This document shows positions 23,904 through 38,100 of a stretch of 64,000 nucleotides of DNA, piece after piece. The stretch covers positions 9,670,888 through 9,734,887 of the forward strand of contig HG738138.1 of NCBI GenBank assembly GCA_000499405.2, written 5' to 3'. Below the pieces are notes generated by a model that worked only from the letters and a program-made list of their open reading frames with translations, was not told where the DNA came from and did not search any database. The position numbers and the translations under genes are program-made. The DNA comes from Onchocerca volvulus (taxonomy: Eukaryota > Nematoda > Chromadorea > Rhabditida > Onchocercidae). The first letter of the stretch is position 1. Every line of letters starts with the position of its first letter.

Positions 23904-25248
23904 GAGTTCAAAGCCAGACAATGGAAACGATGAAGAACTATGGAACAACCAGGTTGACTTGCTTTGCTGCAGTTTCTAACAATTCACGAAAAATCTCAAC
24001 CTCCCATAAAATACATTCAACCATAATCAATTTGCTCATTTTAACTACTAATAAATTTCCAAGAAGTGATAATAATGTATAAATCTTTGCACTGTTTTCC
24101 GTTAGAATTGAAATATATTTCGGAAGTGAAATATCAGATGAAAGGCAGCCAAGAATTCTATAATTATGTAAATAAGGAGAAATGGACTCCCATGTCCCAC
24201 TCCTCTTTTTTTCTCTTAACTCCCCACTACTCTGTAGCAAAAAAAGTTCGATGACAGTTTCGAAATAATTTGTTGAGTGTGATGGAAATTAATTAGGTCT
24301 ACTAAAATCTGATTTTAAGAGAAAGAGGACGGAATGAGCATGCAAGTAAAAAAAGTTCTTTAAAATTTAGATAGTACCATTAAATGATCTTACCCAACTG
24401 GCGTTTCTAAACCGTGTGTTTCGAGAATCTTGAAATATGCTTTAAAAATACTGCAGCACTATGACTGATGTGATTAATTTATGATACAACTGACAACTTT
24501 TGAGTCAATTGAAACAACTGATTTTCAAGCGCATATGAAACATTGCAGTGTCACTTGATATGGCGTTAATATATTAAAAATTTGGTTACGATGAAAATGG
24601 ATACTAAGAGATGCATCTCTTCTTATTCTTTCTATTTTCTTCCTTATTTTACAGTTTTTGCTAACCAACTTCATATTACCAATAGCGTATATCGCTGTGA
24701 GATGGATATATTTTTCCGAAGAATAACTTTTCTTGCTTAGCATAAATCTGTATGCATATTCATTCTTTAAAAAGTCACAACATACAATAGCAAATTTTTT
24801 AAACCTTTTAATATGCAAATATTCAAACTAATTCATATCTGCTCAGTTTCTGACACCAATTCAATATAATGCTATCACTAATTTATTATGGCATCCTCGA
24901 TTAAATCAATTAATGGCGAAACTGACACCCGATTCAGAACTAAGATAAGACAGTATCGCTTGACAGTGTCAAACAAATTCTATATTCTTCTTTTGATATT
25001 GCAGCATACAATCTTTGTGGTAATGTTCGTGAACCAAGCGTGGGTCTACGAGCACCGCATCGCATTATGTATTGCCTCCTAGAAATAATACTGTTTGCAA
25101 AAGATATAAATCAAAGACAGACAGTATTTCGGCTAGTGCACAAGATATTCTATTGGCTTAGAATAACCCAACAGGCTTGAAAATAGTGAATTAACGTTAT
25201 CAGTTAATTTCTTTACATTTTGTTCATATGAAAAATTTTGGGAAAGAT
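23904..25248. other. Convergent intergenic region (phosphatase 3' flank, Rab3GAP 3' flank)
   Basis: About 1.3 kb between two converging genes, presumably their 3' UTRs plus spacer. Open frames here are short and unconvincing. Confidence 0.5.
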
Positions 25249-28200
25249 TTACCTGCGATAAGGCATGTCTTCATCACCAGTGAGGATTTGCTCAAGGGTT
25301 CTCTTTTCGGTCCTGCAAAAGTATGAGAACAAGGAGCTTTGCTTGAGAAATGTCAGAAAAATATTTTATGAGCATGATAAATTACTAATAATTTTGAGTA
25401 GTAGCTTTGTAGAACTAATTATAAGATAGATATCTTCACTTTCTGCAAGAAATATTAAGATCTTGACAAGCAGAGATTAATAATAAAGAACAAGAAAATG
25501 GTATAAGCTCATAAAGTCTAGATAAGAGTATAAAATAGCATATACTAATCATGCAAGGCCACATTAAAAAGAGTACCAGCAACCTGTTTTCCATGTGCGC
25601 TTAATGCTTAGCGATAGATGATCAAAGACAGTTGAAAAACAATAAAAAATTTACCTATTTGCGGAATTTTTTATAGAAGAACCAAAAAAGAGATTCTTCA
25701 AAGCTGAACCGACAGGCCCACATAAATTTCGAACAATCGGTACTCGATAGCCAGCACCAGCTTTTCCACCATTTACAACGCTTTCGTAGTTTTGCTCATT
25801 TAATCGTACAAGCAATATAACAAATTGTCGTATTTCACATTTTTCATCTTCAGTTAACTACAATTAAAATTTATTATTGCACACTTACAAAAAAAGATAT
25901 CAATAACAAGTCACAAGGAATATGGGGAATAATTTTATTCAGGTTTTTGACAAAATTCATCAGACAAGCAACAATATAATATTCCGACCAATAAGTTAGG
26001 ACAAATTCAGTAGAATTGAATGTGTTTTAAGATACCACTACCTATATTTATTTTCACGGAATCGAATCGAAGCGAGATATTATGAAAACTGATTGTTGAA
26101 ATAGTTTTATTAAACAAAAGAAATCTTCAGATATTTCCGAAGATTAGCAACCAGCAAGCACTATAAGAAACCGTATGACCAATTAAGTTTATTTTGATAG
26201 AAATATTTTTAAAAAAGAAAAGTTTGATTAGCTGGAATTAAGATCACCAAATGATTTTTAATCAGCTTTTACATGAACTACCAGGAAAACCCAATAAAAA
26301 AAATTCAGTAATGATGTAAACAGAGAACCTTTTTATCGGTTGCGGAAATTAATTGCGTATAAAGTATATTACAGCAAGCAACCACTCTCTCGATTTGCGT
26401 CATATCCTTGACAGCATTCAAGTAATCTTCCAAATTATTGCTCCTCGTACAATCTGATACTTTTTTGCAAAGACTGAGTAAATTGTCTCCAACAAGAGCA
26501 AGATATAATTTTGCTATAATTATCCAACAATAATAAATTATGAAATGAAAAAAGCATGGATTAGATTGGCTATGAATTTCGAGACACTTTAAGAAAAGAA
26601 AAAGCAAGTATATCTTCTAGAAAATTCATTCGCAATGTTTTATTCGAAAGTGAGATCTGGCAACAGGGGAAGTATTAAAAAGTGTTGAAACACTGATACT
26701 GTCAACAGTTTTAAGCAATCCATAAAAATAAATAATATCGCATTTTAGCCAATAATTGGGACCAGATTCAGCTTAATCAACTCGCAGATCAAACGAAGTG
26801 CTGTTGTAGGAATATCTAAAGACATGCTAGAAAGTCGTATTATATTGATGAAAAAACTAACATTCATCCACTAATTGTGCGGATGCACATTTGAATAAAA
26901 CTGGTAAAATATGAACAATCAATTTCGATACGGTCAGATTTTCGAAATCACTAATGATCTGAAAATTGCGATTCATTTGTTAATTTAAGACAATAAAAAA
27001 ATCATAGAATTCTCGATAAGCATTTAAGGCATCTGATCTCAGCATTAATTTTCCTGCGAATGAAAACTAAAATATGTAAAATGGTAGAAATTGATATTCA
27101 ATATCTTCTTCCTGAAATTAAAATGAATGATGATTACTTTATTAGCTGCTTTCAAGTCATCAAATAGCATTTTTTGACGATAAGCAGGTTTCGGTTGCGC
27201 TTGATTCCACGTCTTTTGCCATGTATTATCATCACCCGTCATGCGACTTGATAAGCGGCCTTAAAATAAGCAGATAGATTGTTACGATAATAATTGACCA
27301 ATTCAGAAAACTATGATATGTGAACAAAAAAAAGAAAAAAAAAGAAATAAGTTCAAAACTTACCTTCGTCCGCATTTTCATCACTCACGATGAAGTCACG
27401 AGGAGAGTGCCACCTTATAAAGTCTTCAAAACAGCAACCTGGATTGGCGGCCTGCAAACAAAAGATAATTTATGCAAATCATTGCATGCCAGCATAAAGA
27501 AATGTATCTTACTTTAAAAGCTTCCATGTCTGAAAAAAGCGGCTCCAACTGTGCTTCGGCTCGTTCTTCAGGATCTTTCAAAGAAGCTAAATATTCAGTG
27601 TGCCTCTCGAGCATATCCTCGGTTAGTGGAACACGACTCTGAAAAACACTCATATGTATGAAAAAAGATATGATGAACTTGAGTAAACACACCTGTGTAA
27701 TAGGTTCATATATAAGCCTATCGGGGTAGTGAAATAGTCGCAATGTGCCAAAAGGTTTCAAGCGCCCTTCTGCTCCTGCAGAATCCGGTTTTTCTGCTGA
27801 CATTTCTTTATTATTTTCCTCTAACGATTCTGCTGCATCGAAAAATTCATCTTCTTCTGCAACATCAAATGTATAGTGACCTTGAATTTTCCATACAGCC
27901 GTTAGAAAGACTTCAAACCATGAATCGGACTACGAAATCGAAATATGTACCTGACTTGTATAAATTCCCCTTTTTCATAAAAAGATTCCTTGATTCACGT
28001 CGTTTTTTAGCTTCAACTGCACATTGTAAAAGTTGTAGATTTTGGTGAAATTTACAGGTGGACAAATCCGGAGCTATAGACTCATCCATTCTACAACAGC
28101 TTATTATCCAAAAAAATGGAAGGAAACTAGTGACAATAGAATATGAATATTATAACTGCATTGCTATTTGAATTTACAAATATAATTGCTCTCAAATTCA

Positions 28201-31200
28201 ATTTAATAATCCATACCCAGGAATGTACAAATTTTTTTCGTAGTATTCCTGCAGCTCATACGTAATAGCTGACCACAAGTGAAAAAATCTAGTTGGTGAA
28301 TGCTTCCGAGCACATAATATTTGCGCGAGTGCAACAGAAATGCGACAAGTTAAGCTTGATTCTGGAGCCGATTTACATGTGGTTAATATTTCCTTCAAGA
28401 ATTCATAAAATTAAAATGTGCATTTCACTGATTTTACAACTAGTAGATAACAAAAATTTATACATATTAGAGTTTGAATGAGTTTGACAATATAAACTTA
28501 AGTGATACTGGTAGATATCATAAGTTTAAACTGATCCATAATGAACATGTACATTATCACCGCGATCAGCTCCATAAAGTTCTATAATACGAAAAAAAAA
28601 AAAAAAAAAAAAAACAATAGGGGGCCAAGAAACGAAACCCATCTGCATTATGCACATTCTAACAATAACATTGGATAACTTTGTGTGTACATAACATACT
28701 AATAACTTACGCTAAGTTTTTGATAAATGTCCATTACGTTTCCTTCCTCCTTTATACTTTCCGCATGACATGTTCCTGAGCACTGTACACTTTTGACAGC
28801 ACCACCTGGGCCAGGACTCGATGCTCTTTCCATCAAGCACGGCGACTCAACACCTACACTGCATGAAGTGTTGTTATAGTTTGATAAAACATGTTCTCGT
28901 ATCGTCTTTTCAAACACTTTATCAGTCCAACGCCGAATAATGTCCTATAACCAGATGCCTCAAGCTTCAATTGATTAAAATGTTACAACTCATAAATAAT
29001 TCAAAAAAGAGAAAAAGCATGATAAGCGAAAAATTAACATACAGCTTCTAAATCGTTTTCATTCATTACGCGGTCTGTCTTTCTAATTGCGATACTTTCT
29101 GCTACTGTTGGAGATAATAATGAAGATAATGCTTGACTTGCATCCGGCCTTGAATGCTCCCGTCTTTGGAAGATCAAACTTGAGCCTTCTTGCGACTCAG
29201 CAGTTTCTAACAATTTTTTCAAGCAAGAACCTCAAAAAATAGTAGTCTAAACATCTGCTTTTCGTATAATACACTATCTTGCTGAGTAGTTAGAAAGAGC
29301 TATGATAATATTACTAGTATCACAACAAACCAGACAGGTAGTAATCTATGTATCTTGATAAACTAATTTGTAGTAATCTATGTATCTTGATAAACTAATT
29401 TTTATTTCTGGAAGAATTGTATTCTTAGTTCTTACGTTTGCGCCATCTTTGAAAAATAATACTGATCAAAAAACAAAAGTTAAAAAAAGCCAACTAAGAA
29501 TTGCAATATTCTTTGAAACGTAGTAACATTTAAACAATATTTTATCTAACAGATATTTTGAAGGATACTGCCTGACTAGGGAAATATACTCAGAAAAAAA
29601 AAAATGGGAAGAATAAGCTGAATGCAAGAGATTTTGAGAAAGTAGTATCTGGAAATCCATATGAAACAGAAACTGATGAAACTCAGTAATCTATAAAGCT
29701 GTAGAAACTACAACTTACTCATGAGATATGACGCATTCTTCTGTACTGAAACCCATGCACTCCATGCTAACGCTCTTTGAGGGTCTAAATTGGACAGGTT
29801 TTGCTCTTCCACAGCAATCCCTCTTTCAATGTTTGACCATATCGCTGACAGACCAAATTCCCTGAAATAATAAATGAAGACTTGGAAATATGTTACTGAT
29901 AAGCAGCTTAAAATCGTCTTTGGAAACATGAAATTTAAAGCTGGCTACTTACTCAATTGCATCTGTAGCAGCACCAAACGGAAGATGAGAAATATTAATA
30001 ATACTTGCATCTTCTGCTAGTACTAATTCTTCCTCTAGAACGATATTTCTTTTGGGAAGTGCATAGCAGGGCTTATCCTTAAATAGAACGAACAACTTAA
30101 ATCTGCTAATATCTGAAAATTAATCTCAAAACAATTCTAACTAAATTATACAATAATTTGAAAAAATAAACACACCTGAAGTACATAATCGAACTGCACA
30201 GATATCCGCAGATTCCCTTCATCTATTAAAGAAGGCTGCTGAAAAAGCAAATGAACTATCTGTGCTCAAGGAATTTTATATGTACAACATATACTTGTTT
30301 CCATCTTTTAATTAAAAATCAGATTTATGACAATAAAAATATGGAATAAATAACAAAATATACCAAAGTTTCCTTAAAGATGTCCAAACATCCCGATAAA
30401 TGACATTTCAAAGGGTGACCTCGGCGTTGATGAACTGACTCGAAATTAGTGCGCATAGAGTTATTTTGACAAATACCAAAATAAAGTTGCCGTTCTCTTT
30501 CACCATATTGTACAAATATTGGTAAAGCGCTGAAAAATACTTGGATGCTTTTAAAAACGTAGTTTTTAGACTAGATTAACTCGCTGGTTACGATGGATTC
30601 TACTGACACACAATAAACGTATTCGTTGTACAGCGTAGTACAACACAGAATCCACAATTATTCCAAGATATAATTCCTTGATAATGACTCCCACGAGCAA
30701 ATAGCTCACAACTGAGTGATAACAAAATCAAAACTCAAAAGCATACCATCCAGCTTTCCCAGCAGATTCCGTTATGGATGATAATAACCCTCGTAACTGA
30801 TCTTCATTCGATACTCTGTCTAAATGCCAATCAGATGGTGTCAATAAAATGAATTCGAGGACCCCAAACTGTAATAATTACAACTCTATATCAGCAACAC
30901 ATATCGAGAACGCGAAATAATTACTGCAGATGCTTTCATTTTAAATCATACTTTTAGAATGTTCATGGGATTATTGGACTCACTTGATTGCAAATAATGG
31001 ATCCTGGACAGAAATCCGTCTCAGATAACCATAAAAGTCGCGCAGCGTTGCTTAGAAAAGAATCCGAAGCGTCCGCATTAATCACATTTGACTTCGTTAC
31101 TTGCTCGATTTTTTGAAGATTTTTCGGCCAATAGTGGGTGACAATCAAATGATTGTTTCCGTACGTAATTTTTTCACACTTCGAATCCCACTGGCATTCC

Positions 31201-31440
31201 ACCACTGCTGCCTACAACATGCATTTATTGCATAATATTCCATAGAGAAAATGATTAATATTTCCATACCTTTGTAAAAGAATAGTTGTTGCCGTTGTCG
31301 CCACTAAGTTCCCATTTCCGCAGTAATTGTTCCATTTCAGCACACAAACCTTCCTTGATTGTAACAATTGTGAAATCTTCAATTTCAAAGACGTCCGCAT
31401 CGTAACCCTCTGCACCGGAGGATATCAATGTTGATGTCAT
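25249..31440 (-). CDS. rbg-1: Rab3 GTPase-activating protein catalytic subunit (RAB3GAP1 / RBG-1 orthologue)
   Basis: Catalytic half of the Rab3GAP complex, which controls Rab3 and Rab18 in exocytosis and membrane traffic. Twenty exons close in frame to about 949 residues (human about 981). From the 5' end: 31270-31440, 30984-31211, 30747-30868, 30364-30529, 30176-30238, 29953-30077, 29719-29861, 29043-29230, 28711-28944, 28217-28392, 27951-28090, 27693-27880, 27513-27638, 27364-27451, 27138-27259, 26862-26958, 26795-26815, 26329-26513, 25655-25857, 25249-25312. Landmarks: N-terminal FEIEDFT...LLRKWEL; FESVHQRRGHPLKCHLSG; the acidic EEDEFFDAAE; RLIYEPITQ; SDMEAFKAANPGCCFEDFIRW with HSPRDFI; then SSRM, whose Arg (about 725) falls where I place the catalytic Arg-728 of human RAB3GAP1. 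No lesion is seen. The 21-nt exon at 26795-26815 is inferred from phase and is the weakest piece. Confidence 0.92.
28592..28614. repeat. Homopolymer of about 23 A in a Rab3GAP intron
   Basis: Plus-strand A run, which is a T run in the transcript, in the intron between exons 28711-28944 and 28217-28392. It is too far from the acceptor (at 28393) to be its polypyrimidine tract. Confidence 0.9.
29339..29402. repeat. Two tandem copies of a 32-bp unit
   Basis: 29339-29370 and 29371-29402 are identical except for the last base; the unit contains AATCTATGTATCTTGATAAA. It lies within a Rab3GAP intron. The near identity indicates a recent duplication. Confidence 0.92.
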
Positions 31441-31456
31441 TTCTGACTGTTATCCT
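31441..31456 (-). promoter_or_regulatory. Candidate trans-splice acceptor of the Rab3GAP gene
   Basis: On the minus strand TATTGTTGCAG ends 14 bases before the ATG at 31440. Such an acceptor so close to the start, with no upstream exon recognised, is the usual mark of a spliced-leader site in nematode genes. Confidence 0.5.
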
Positions 31457-32264
31457 GCAACAATATTGCAATTCATTCCCTTATCCCTTCAGTTCACCAT
31501 TTCATGATCCTTATATCATATAAAGCACAGATCACTTTCCTCTCTCTCATCCAGGATTTATAGCAATTGAATCCCATCTCTAGTTCACTCTCAACGCCAC
31601 TTCACTACGTCACGTATTCTCACTCTCTTTGGTATATCTCATCTGTTACTAGTCAATATTTAACGCAGCCGAAGAAACGCCATTGCTAGCTCTCCGTCAG
31701 AGTAAAAGGAAAGTATCGTCAAATAGGGTGGAGAAGGTCGGAGGGACGTGTTGTTATTATATATTAAGAAATCCGAAGAGTAATAAGAATGAAGCATAAT
31801 AGTACTAAGAAGACAACAGAGATTGATAAGAAATATTAGAAACGACACTGCAAAATTAGTGAAGAAATGATTGACACTTGTGCTATTAGCAACATATATC
31901 ACAGCAGCTAGTAAGAGCTGATAAGAGTAATTATGAGCATGAAAATAGGCTTATGAACCGTTGCTGCGCACTTTATTTTGCATTGATACGGTGTCGCTTT
32001 TCTATTTTCATCAGTGACATGAAACTTACATCGTTTGAATGCTAACTGATTTTGTCAAATGTTGAGAAAATTTGCAAGAAATTATTCGACTTAATTGTTC
32101 AATTGTCTTGTAGAAACTTATTTATTTTATATAATTTTTTTTTCAATTTATAATTTTTCAACATTACCTGTTGACTATTCATTTACAGCCGAATATTTTA
32201 AATCAGCTTTTATCATCCTCGTCTTGCCTTCTACTCTTTCTTCATAAACGCTAAATGATCTACG

Positions 32265-32295
<31 letters not shown>

Positions 32296-33513
32296 TAAAG
32301 TATCAGAAAGTTACTAACTTTAATGAATTTCGGAGAACGTTCAACAATAAACCGTGCTTCGCAAGATGAAAATATGATCTATTGTCAGAAGTTATTCTTA
32401 AGTCATTCAGTTAGCTAATGATACATGCATACAGAGCGATAACACTTCACAGTGATGTCATTAATTTGTCGAGCGAAAGCAAATAAACTGAAATCCCGGG
32501 GGATAAATTCAGAAAAGTCTGGGTAAGAAAAATGAATGTTGCATTGCATCCTACTCCACAATTTGATGCCTTATCGTTACTCCCAGTTGGTTTAGCGGAT
32601 TTTTCTATTTCGTCATTTTCTTATTTCTCTTTTCTTTTAGTTATTGCTACAAATATAACCATTTCAAAAAAGTTTATATTTTATTTCTCCAAAAACTCAA
32701 GCGAGTAAATTGAGCTTGATTGAAACAGGTGGTTGAATTAAAGCAGGTGAATAAAAGAAGTGCTTTTGAGGAACCAAATCTTTTGATGTTTACAATTTCA
32801 CTTATTCGCATTTGTGAAACAACTTCGAAATTGGTGCAAATTTCGTTCTATAAATTACCATTTGCTATAGTTGAACGTTGTCAGACATTTGCAAAAGTTT
32901 TTAGCTATTGATGTGAAGTTACCGCTAAATTGATGTTTCATAATAATCGATGAAATGAAATCGTAAAACTTAGCATAAATTATAGGAATATAGAGCTACG
33001 AAAGCATTGTCAGTGCATGCCATACTTTAATGAAAATTACAAGAATAATACGAATATGTTTCTTTAACACGTTTTTTTTTTCATGATATTTCAAAAATAT
33101 AAGCTCAGATGAATGCTTGTGTATTCCTGGCAATAAAAATATTCTATAAGACTTCATTTGCTTGATGAGTATAGGAGGGATCTGTTTTGTGATTATTTGA
33201 GACAATAGCTTTTTGGGGAAATTGGTATTGCTTATGTAAACTATTGTTGGTCATAAATAAATATTAACCAAATTTAATTTTAATGTAGCAATGAGTTCAT
33301 AAAATATTTTAGAATGTAATATTAGTACATTTATCTGCAATCGAGTGGAGTTAGTTCAAAAAATTAAAGATTTGTAGATTTATTTAATTTGTCTTAATCC
33401 TAGCGCCCTACATGCTTAGTAATGATTCTGTGTACAGTGATACGTATTTTTAGTAATCAAAATAATCAAAAGGTAATCGTATTTCTAGTAATCAAAAAAG
33501 CAGGGACGAAATT
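31457..33513. other. Divergent intergenic region
   Basis: About 2 kb between the minus-strand Rab3GAP gene and the plus-strand CXC gene; it should hold both promoters. T-rich runs lie at about 32264-32297. A 20-base motif, CGTATTT(T/C)TAGTAATCAAAA, occurs twice (about 33443 and 33479) just before the CXC start, each copy carrying a TTTTAG/TTCTAG acceptor-like site. No gene is seen. Confidence 0.5.
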
Positions 33514-35097
33514 ATGTCCCTTCCAGAAGAACCATTGTCGATCCCAGATCTATATTATCAATTACGAGGTTCATCGACGCACTATTCAAGCATACCTATG
33601 CCCTTGAGCTATACCTGTTGTGATATGGTTCGTTCCTTTTCATTCAGCTTACTCAAAAATTGTGCAGATACAACTTCAACATGCATTTCGGTGCAGTTTT
33701 TCAGCTTATTCCTTGCTAGAAAATCTGAAATGTGCGTTATTGATGGATGGCGGGATTTTATAAATTTCAAATTCGTCAGTTTTCCTTTTCATTGTTCGTC
33801 ATTGCAAAAAAGTATGTCGATCTAGAAAGTTCTAAAATGAGGAACTAAGTTTGTGAATGTAATGTTCATTCTCAAAATTTCTGATCATTACGAGGAAAAT
33901 CAGATAAGCGCTACACTTTTCGAACTTGATGGTTCACGGCAACATCAATTAAAAGGCAGAATGAAGGCAGCATAAAAAATGATGGATTTTGGTTACGATC
34001 AGATTTGGTTAATCGAATATAATGTATATGGCTTTCAAATCGAATAAGGCTGTGCAAACTATAAATCGGAAAAAGAGCTAAATAATTATGTGTCTGAGCA
34101 GAAATACTATAAGGAACTATTACAATTGCTAGCTACGAATATTATTAAAATTTCATTGCAGTAGCATAACTCATTAGAAAATTATGATGCGGGCAGTTTT
34201 CCAAAATGTTCATATCAGTACAGTAAATAATATTAGAAAATTCTGAATCGAGAAAAGCAGAATTTCTCGTAATGAATAAACATATAATTTTTGTATCTTT
34301 TAAGATATGAATATTATACACTTTTTTTCCTCCTCAAATTCATCTTGAAATGTTCATTGCAAGTTTCAAAAGTCCTTTTCATGTTTATGAAATCAAAAAA
34401 AAAAGTCTTCCGTTGAGAGAATAACATATCTTATTATCCATACATCAATCCTCTTCTGATTTTTCTTCCTGGAGAAATATAAGCAACAAACACAAACATG
34501 AGTTTCATTTTTGTTGGACTAAGAATTCAATGGTCATCTTTGATTTTCTGGTTTTGTATGGTGGAAAGTTAAGTTATTAAAAGAAATATGCATTTTTAGT
34601 AATTTGAAATGTAAATATCTTCTGCAATTAAGGTTAATAAAAACAGTAAAGAAGTGCAAATTTCTACATATTTTTCGTTCACAATTTTTCCTCATAGATA
34701 TTGAAAATTCATTCAGTCTTGTGGTTTTCGGAACCACACATTGCAATAAAAATAGAATTTATCAAGTACCGTATTTTAATTATATAAAATGTTTTACTAT
34801 CGATGACAGTATCGGTGATTTTTTTATCGACAGCAGGTGACAGAAAAATTATCAATGGAAATATTTTCACCCAACATTTCTTATTTCTGATTTATTCTCA
34901 AAAATTTGAATTTTGAATGATATTTTATGCAAATTTGAAATATATCATTGCGTAAAAGCGATATACATTTTTTTTTTTGGCCATAATTTTTCCTTCCCAT
35001 AAATGGTCTTGATTTAGCAATTTAACCGGAAATTATTTGCTAAAAGATCTCACATTCTACTGGAACTTGCTAACTTTATTATTAATATTATTATCTG

Positions 35098-35181
<84 letters not shown>

Positions 35182-38100
35182 TAATTAATTAATTAATTAA
35201 TCATTTGATGACATAGGCAAAATAATGATGTTTAATGAAATACATCGATCAAATAAATAAGAAAAAAAAACTCGTTCCCTTTTTCAAATCATGTGAAATA
35301 CACATTGGATGATGTTGTATGTCGAACTGGAACGTATTTTTGTGGTCAGAAGTGGATGACAAAGTGAGGTTCATCTAAGATACTTAGTTATGAGGAAACA
35401 AACAGAGCATTCTCGGTGTTCGTTGCGGCGGATTCTCTAGGGAAAGAAAAGGACTTCAAAAGGTTTAGAAAATGCGGCATATATAATATAATGTGTCAGT
35501 TTTATCTCTGTTCATTGGAACAGTTAAAAAGCTAACATTCTCAAAGATTCTCATGCTTGGCAGTTTTAACGCCTGATGTGATCGAGCAATGAGCACAATG
35601 AGGGCAGGCTGTGCCAAGAGTCGTCGACACCAAGACGTCGCTGGCTGCAGCATCACGGCGACATCTCTTTACAAATAATGGGAAAATAGAACTCTAATGA
35701 GGACCAATGGCTAAACTTGTGCTTAAGCATGTATGTGTGCGTGGGTCTGTGCATGTGTATGTCGCTGTCCTATGATCACTAGGAAATGATTAAGATGTAG
35801 AGGGAGAAACTGGCTAGTACGCCAATTGTATTTTAGAGTGTGAGCATTGGACGAATTCAGTTGCAAGAGTTACTTGAAGCAGAAGCATCCTCTAAGGGTG
35901 ACGTATCGATCAGGAACCAGAGCCGAACAGAGGCGGTTTCAACCATGAGCAAACCGGCCGCTTCATCTCAGTTCTGTTGTGATTGTCTTGCGGCACAGAA
36001 CCGGTGTTCATCGGATTCCTGTCCTTGTTACGGTGCGCGACGTATGTGCGATGAGCACTGCGAATCAGCAAGGTAACTGTTGGAACTTTCTGTTTCTTCA
36101 GTCATTTGTATGTGCTTTTTTGATAATCTTGATGATCCAGAAATTAGATATTCGAATTAACTGCTGAGCATTGAACAGGTTTGAGCAAGCTGGATTTTGT
36201 CCATTAGGTTTAAACGAGTCAGTACAAAACACCTTTTACGCTTCATAGGGATTTTGAAAGGAATTCGCACAAAATATGCCCTCATCAGTTAGAATTTTTT
36301 GGAACTATAAATGATCATGTCATTGTGGTAGTCTAATTGATTTAGAGAACATATATAAATTTACATATGTGATCATCCATCTCATTTTTAAATAAGCTGA
36401 TGGGAAGCTGTTCTAATTACGTTACATTGTTAATGTGACCTAGTCTACAGTTTCAGCATCTTAATTTGAGTATCTTATATTGATTAACTCATTCCCGTGA
36501 ACTTTTATCTAGACATTCCTATATAGGTGGAGGCGTCGAAACACAATTTTTCAAGAACTTCAAGTAAGTCGAGAAAATTGTAACATTTTGCATTGCGCTT
36601 TGAACTACCAACAATTTAATGAGCCTATGGATTAGGTAAACTCATTAATGATTAACGCCATGGCGTTTTATCAAAAGTACTTATATAGCTGAGTAAATTA
36701 AATCTACCAAACATATCTAGTGGTCTGAGGCTAGCTTTTGAATATGGATGTGTACAAATCGTAATTAGAGTATGCAGATTACATTGAAAAAATGGAAAAA
36801 TTTTTGCATTTGATCATGAATTGTGGAACGGAAAGTGAAGATAATGTAGGAAGCTGAACGAATTAGAGTGAAAATGAGCCAAATCTGGCGACTTGAGATT
36901 TGCCTTGTGCAGTCGAGATGGAAAATTTTTTTTCTTTTTTTTTGGTATGTAAGTTCATGAAAGTCATGAAGTAGTACAGTTGTAATAGTCAATTCGTTGA
37001 GAATCATTTACTTCTTAAATTAACGAAATAATGAATACTGCAACGGACTAATAGCGCTTTGCTCAAAAGTTAGAAAGGCTTGGAAGATCATAAAAATGCA
37101 GCTTTCGCTTTCTGATTTCTACTGAGTAGCTAGTAATTTCAAATATTTCAACCTTATTTTTTTTCTAGCAATACAATAGATAGAACAAATTATCCGTTTA
37201 TTGCAATATTTATTTCTGATTAGAACATGTAAATTATTTGATTGAACGTATCTTAATTAATTAAGCTGTAGATACCGTGGTGACTGCCTTAATCAAGCGA
37301 TATGCAAATGCTCATGTGAAACCGATCCAGCAAGACCGGCAAAGAATGCGTGTTCTAAATCGGAACGATGTGATTGCTTACGGATCAAGGAACCATGTAG
37401 TAAACTTTGTGCCTGTAAACAAATATGCAAAAATAAAGAACCGCAAAAAAAAGTCCTCAAGGTATAGACACATATTAAAGAATAATTGATTACCACCGAA
37501 TACTCGGGAGAAATTGAGCTAGTCAGGGAAGCTTCGAGAGATTCTGTAACAGTTTTGCATTTTTCCACGTTTTTCAAGTAGAAACTTAAAGTTTTGGACC
37601 AGATTTCTCTGAAGAAAGGATAGAATCCTAATCATTACTGCTTTAATTTGGCTGCTGTAGAGAATCTTAATGAGACTTCATTTTCTTATTACTTGATTTT
37701 AAATGACTGCTCTTTTTGGCTAGTAATTTTGAACAAATCGAAAATTGACATTACGAAATAATCCTTAGTATAGTGATTATGGGTAATTCTCTCTTGCCTA
37801 ATACTTTTGTAGCACATCATAACCCCCAAATATTGCAGAGTGCAAAGTCGACGCAAGGCTGCCAATGCGCGAAGGGAAAAAAGCAATGCGTGAAGAAAGA
37901 ATGCCCGTGCCGTACAATGTATGAGTTCTGTAATAGTAGGTATGATACTTTTTACCATTTTTCTTTTTATTATCATTGCTTTATTATTGACGAACTGAAT
38001 TCAAATTAGATCGAAGTGCAGGATGTAATTTGATTAAAAAAATAAACTTTTATTTCAGCTGCAAATGCAACGGCGACTGTACGAATGGGCCGTCGAAATT

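Noticed and set aside
24525..24818. 97-residue minus-strand ORF between phosphatase and Rab3GAP
   Set aside because: No motif and no splice context; lies where 3' UTR is expected.
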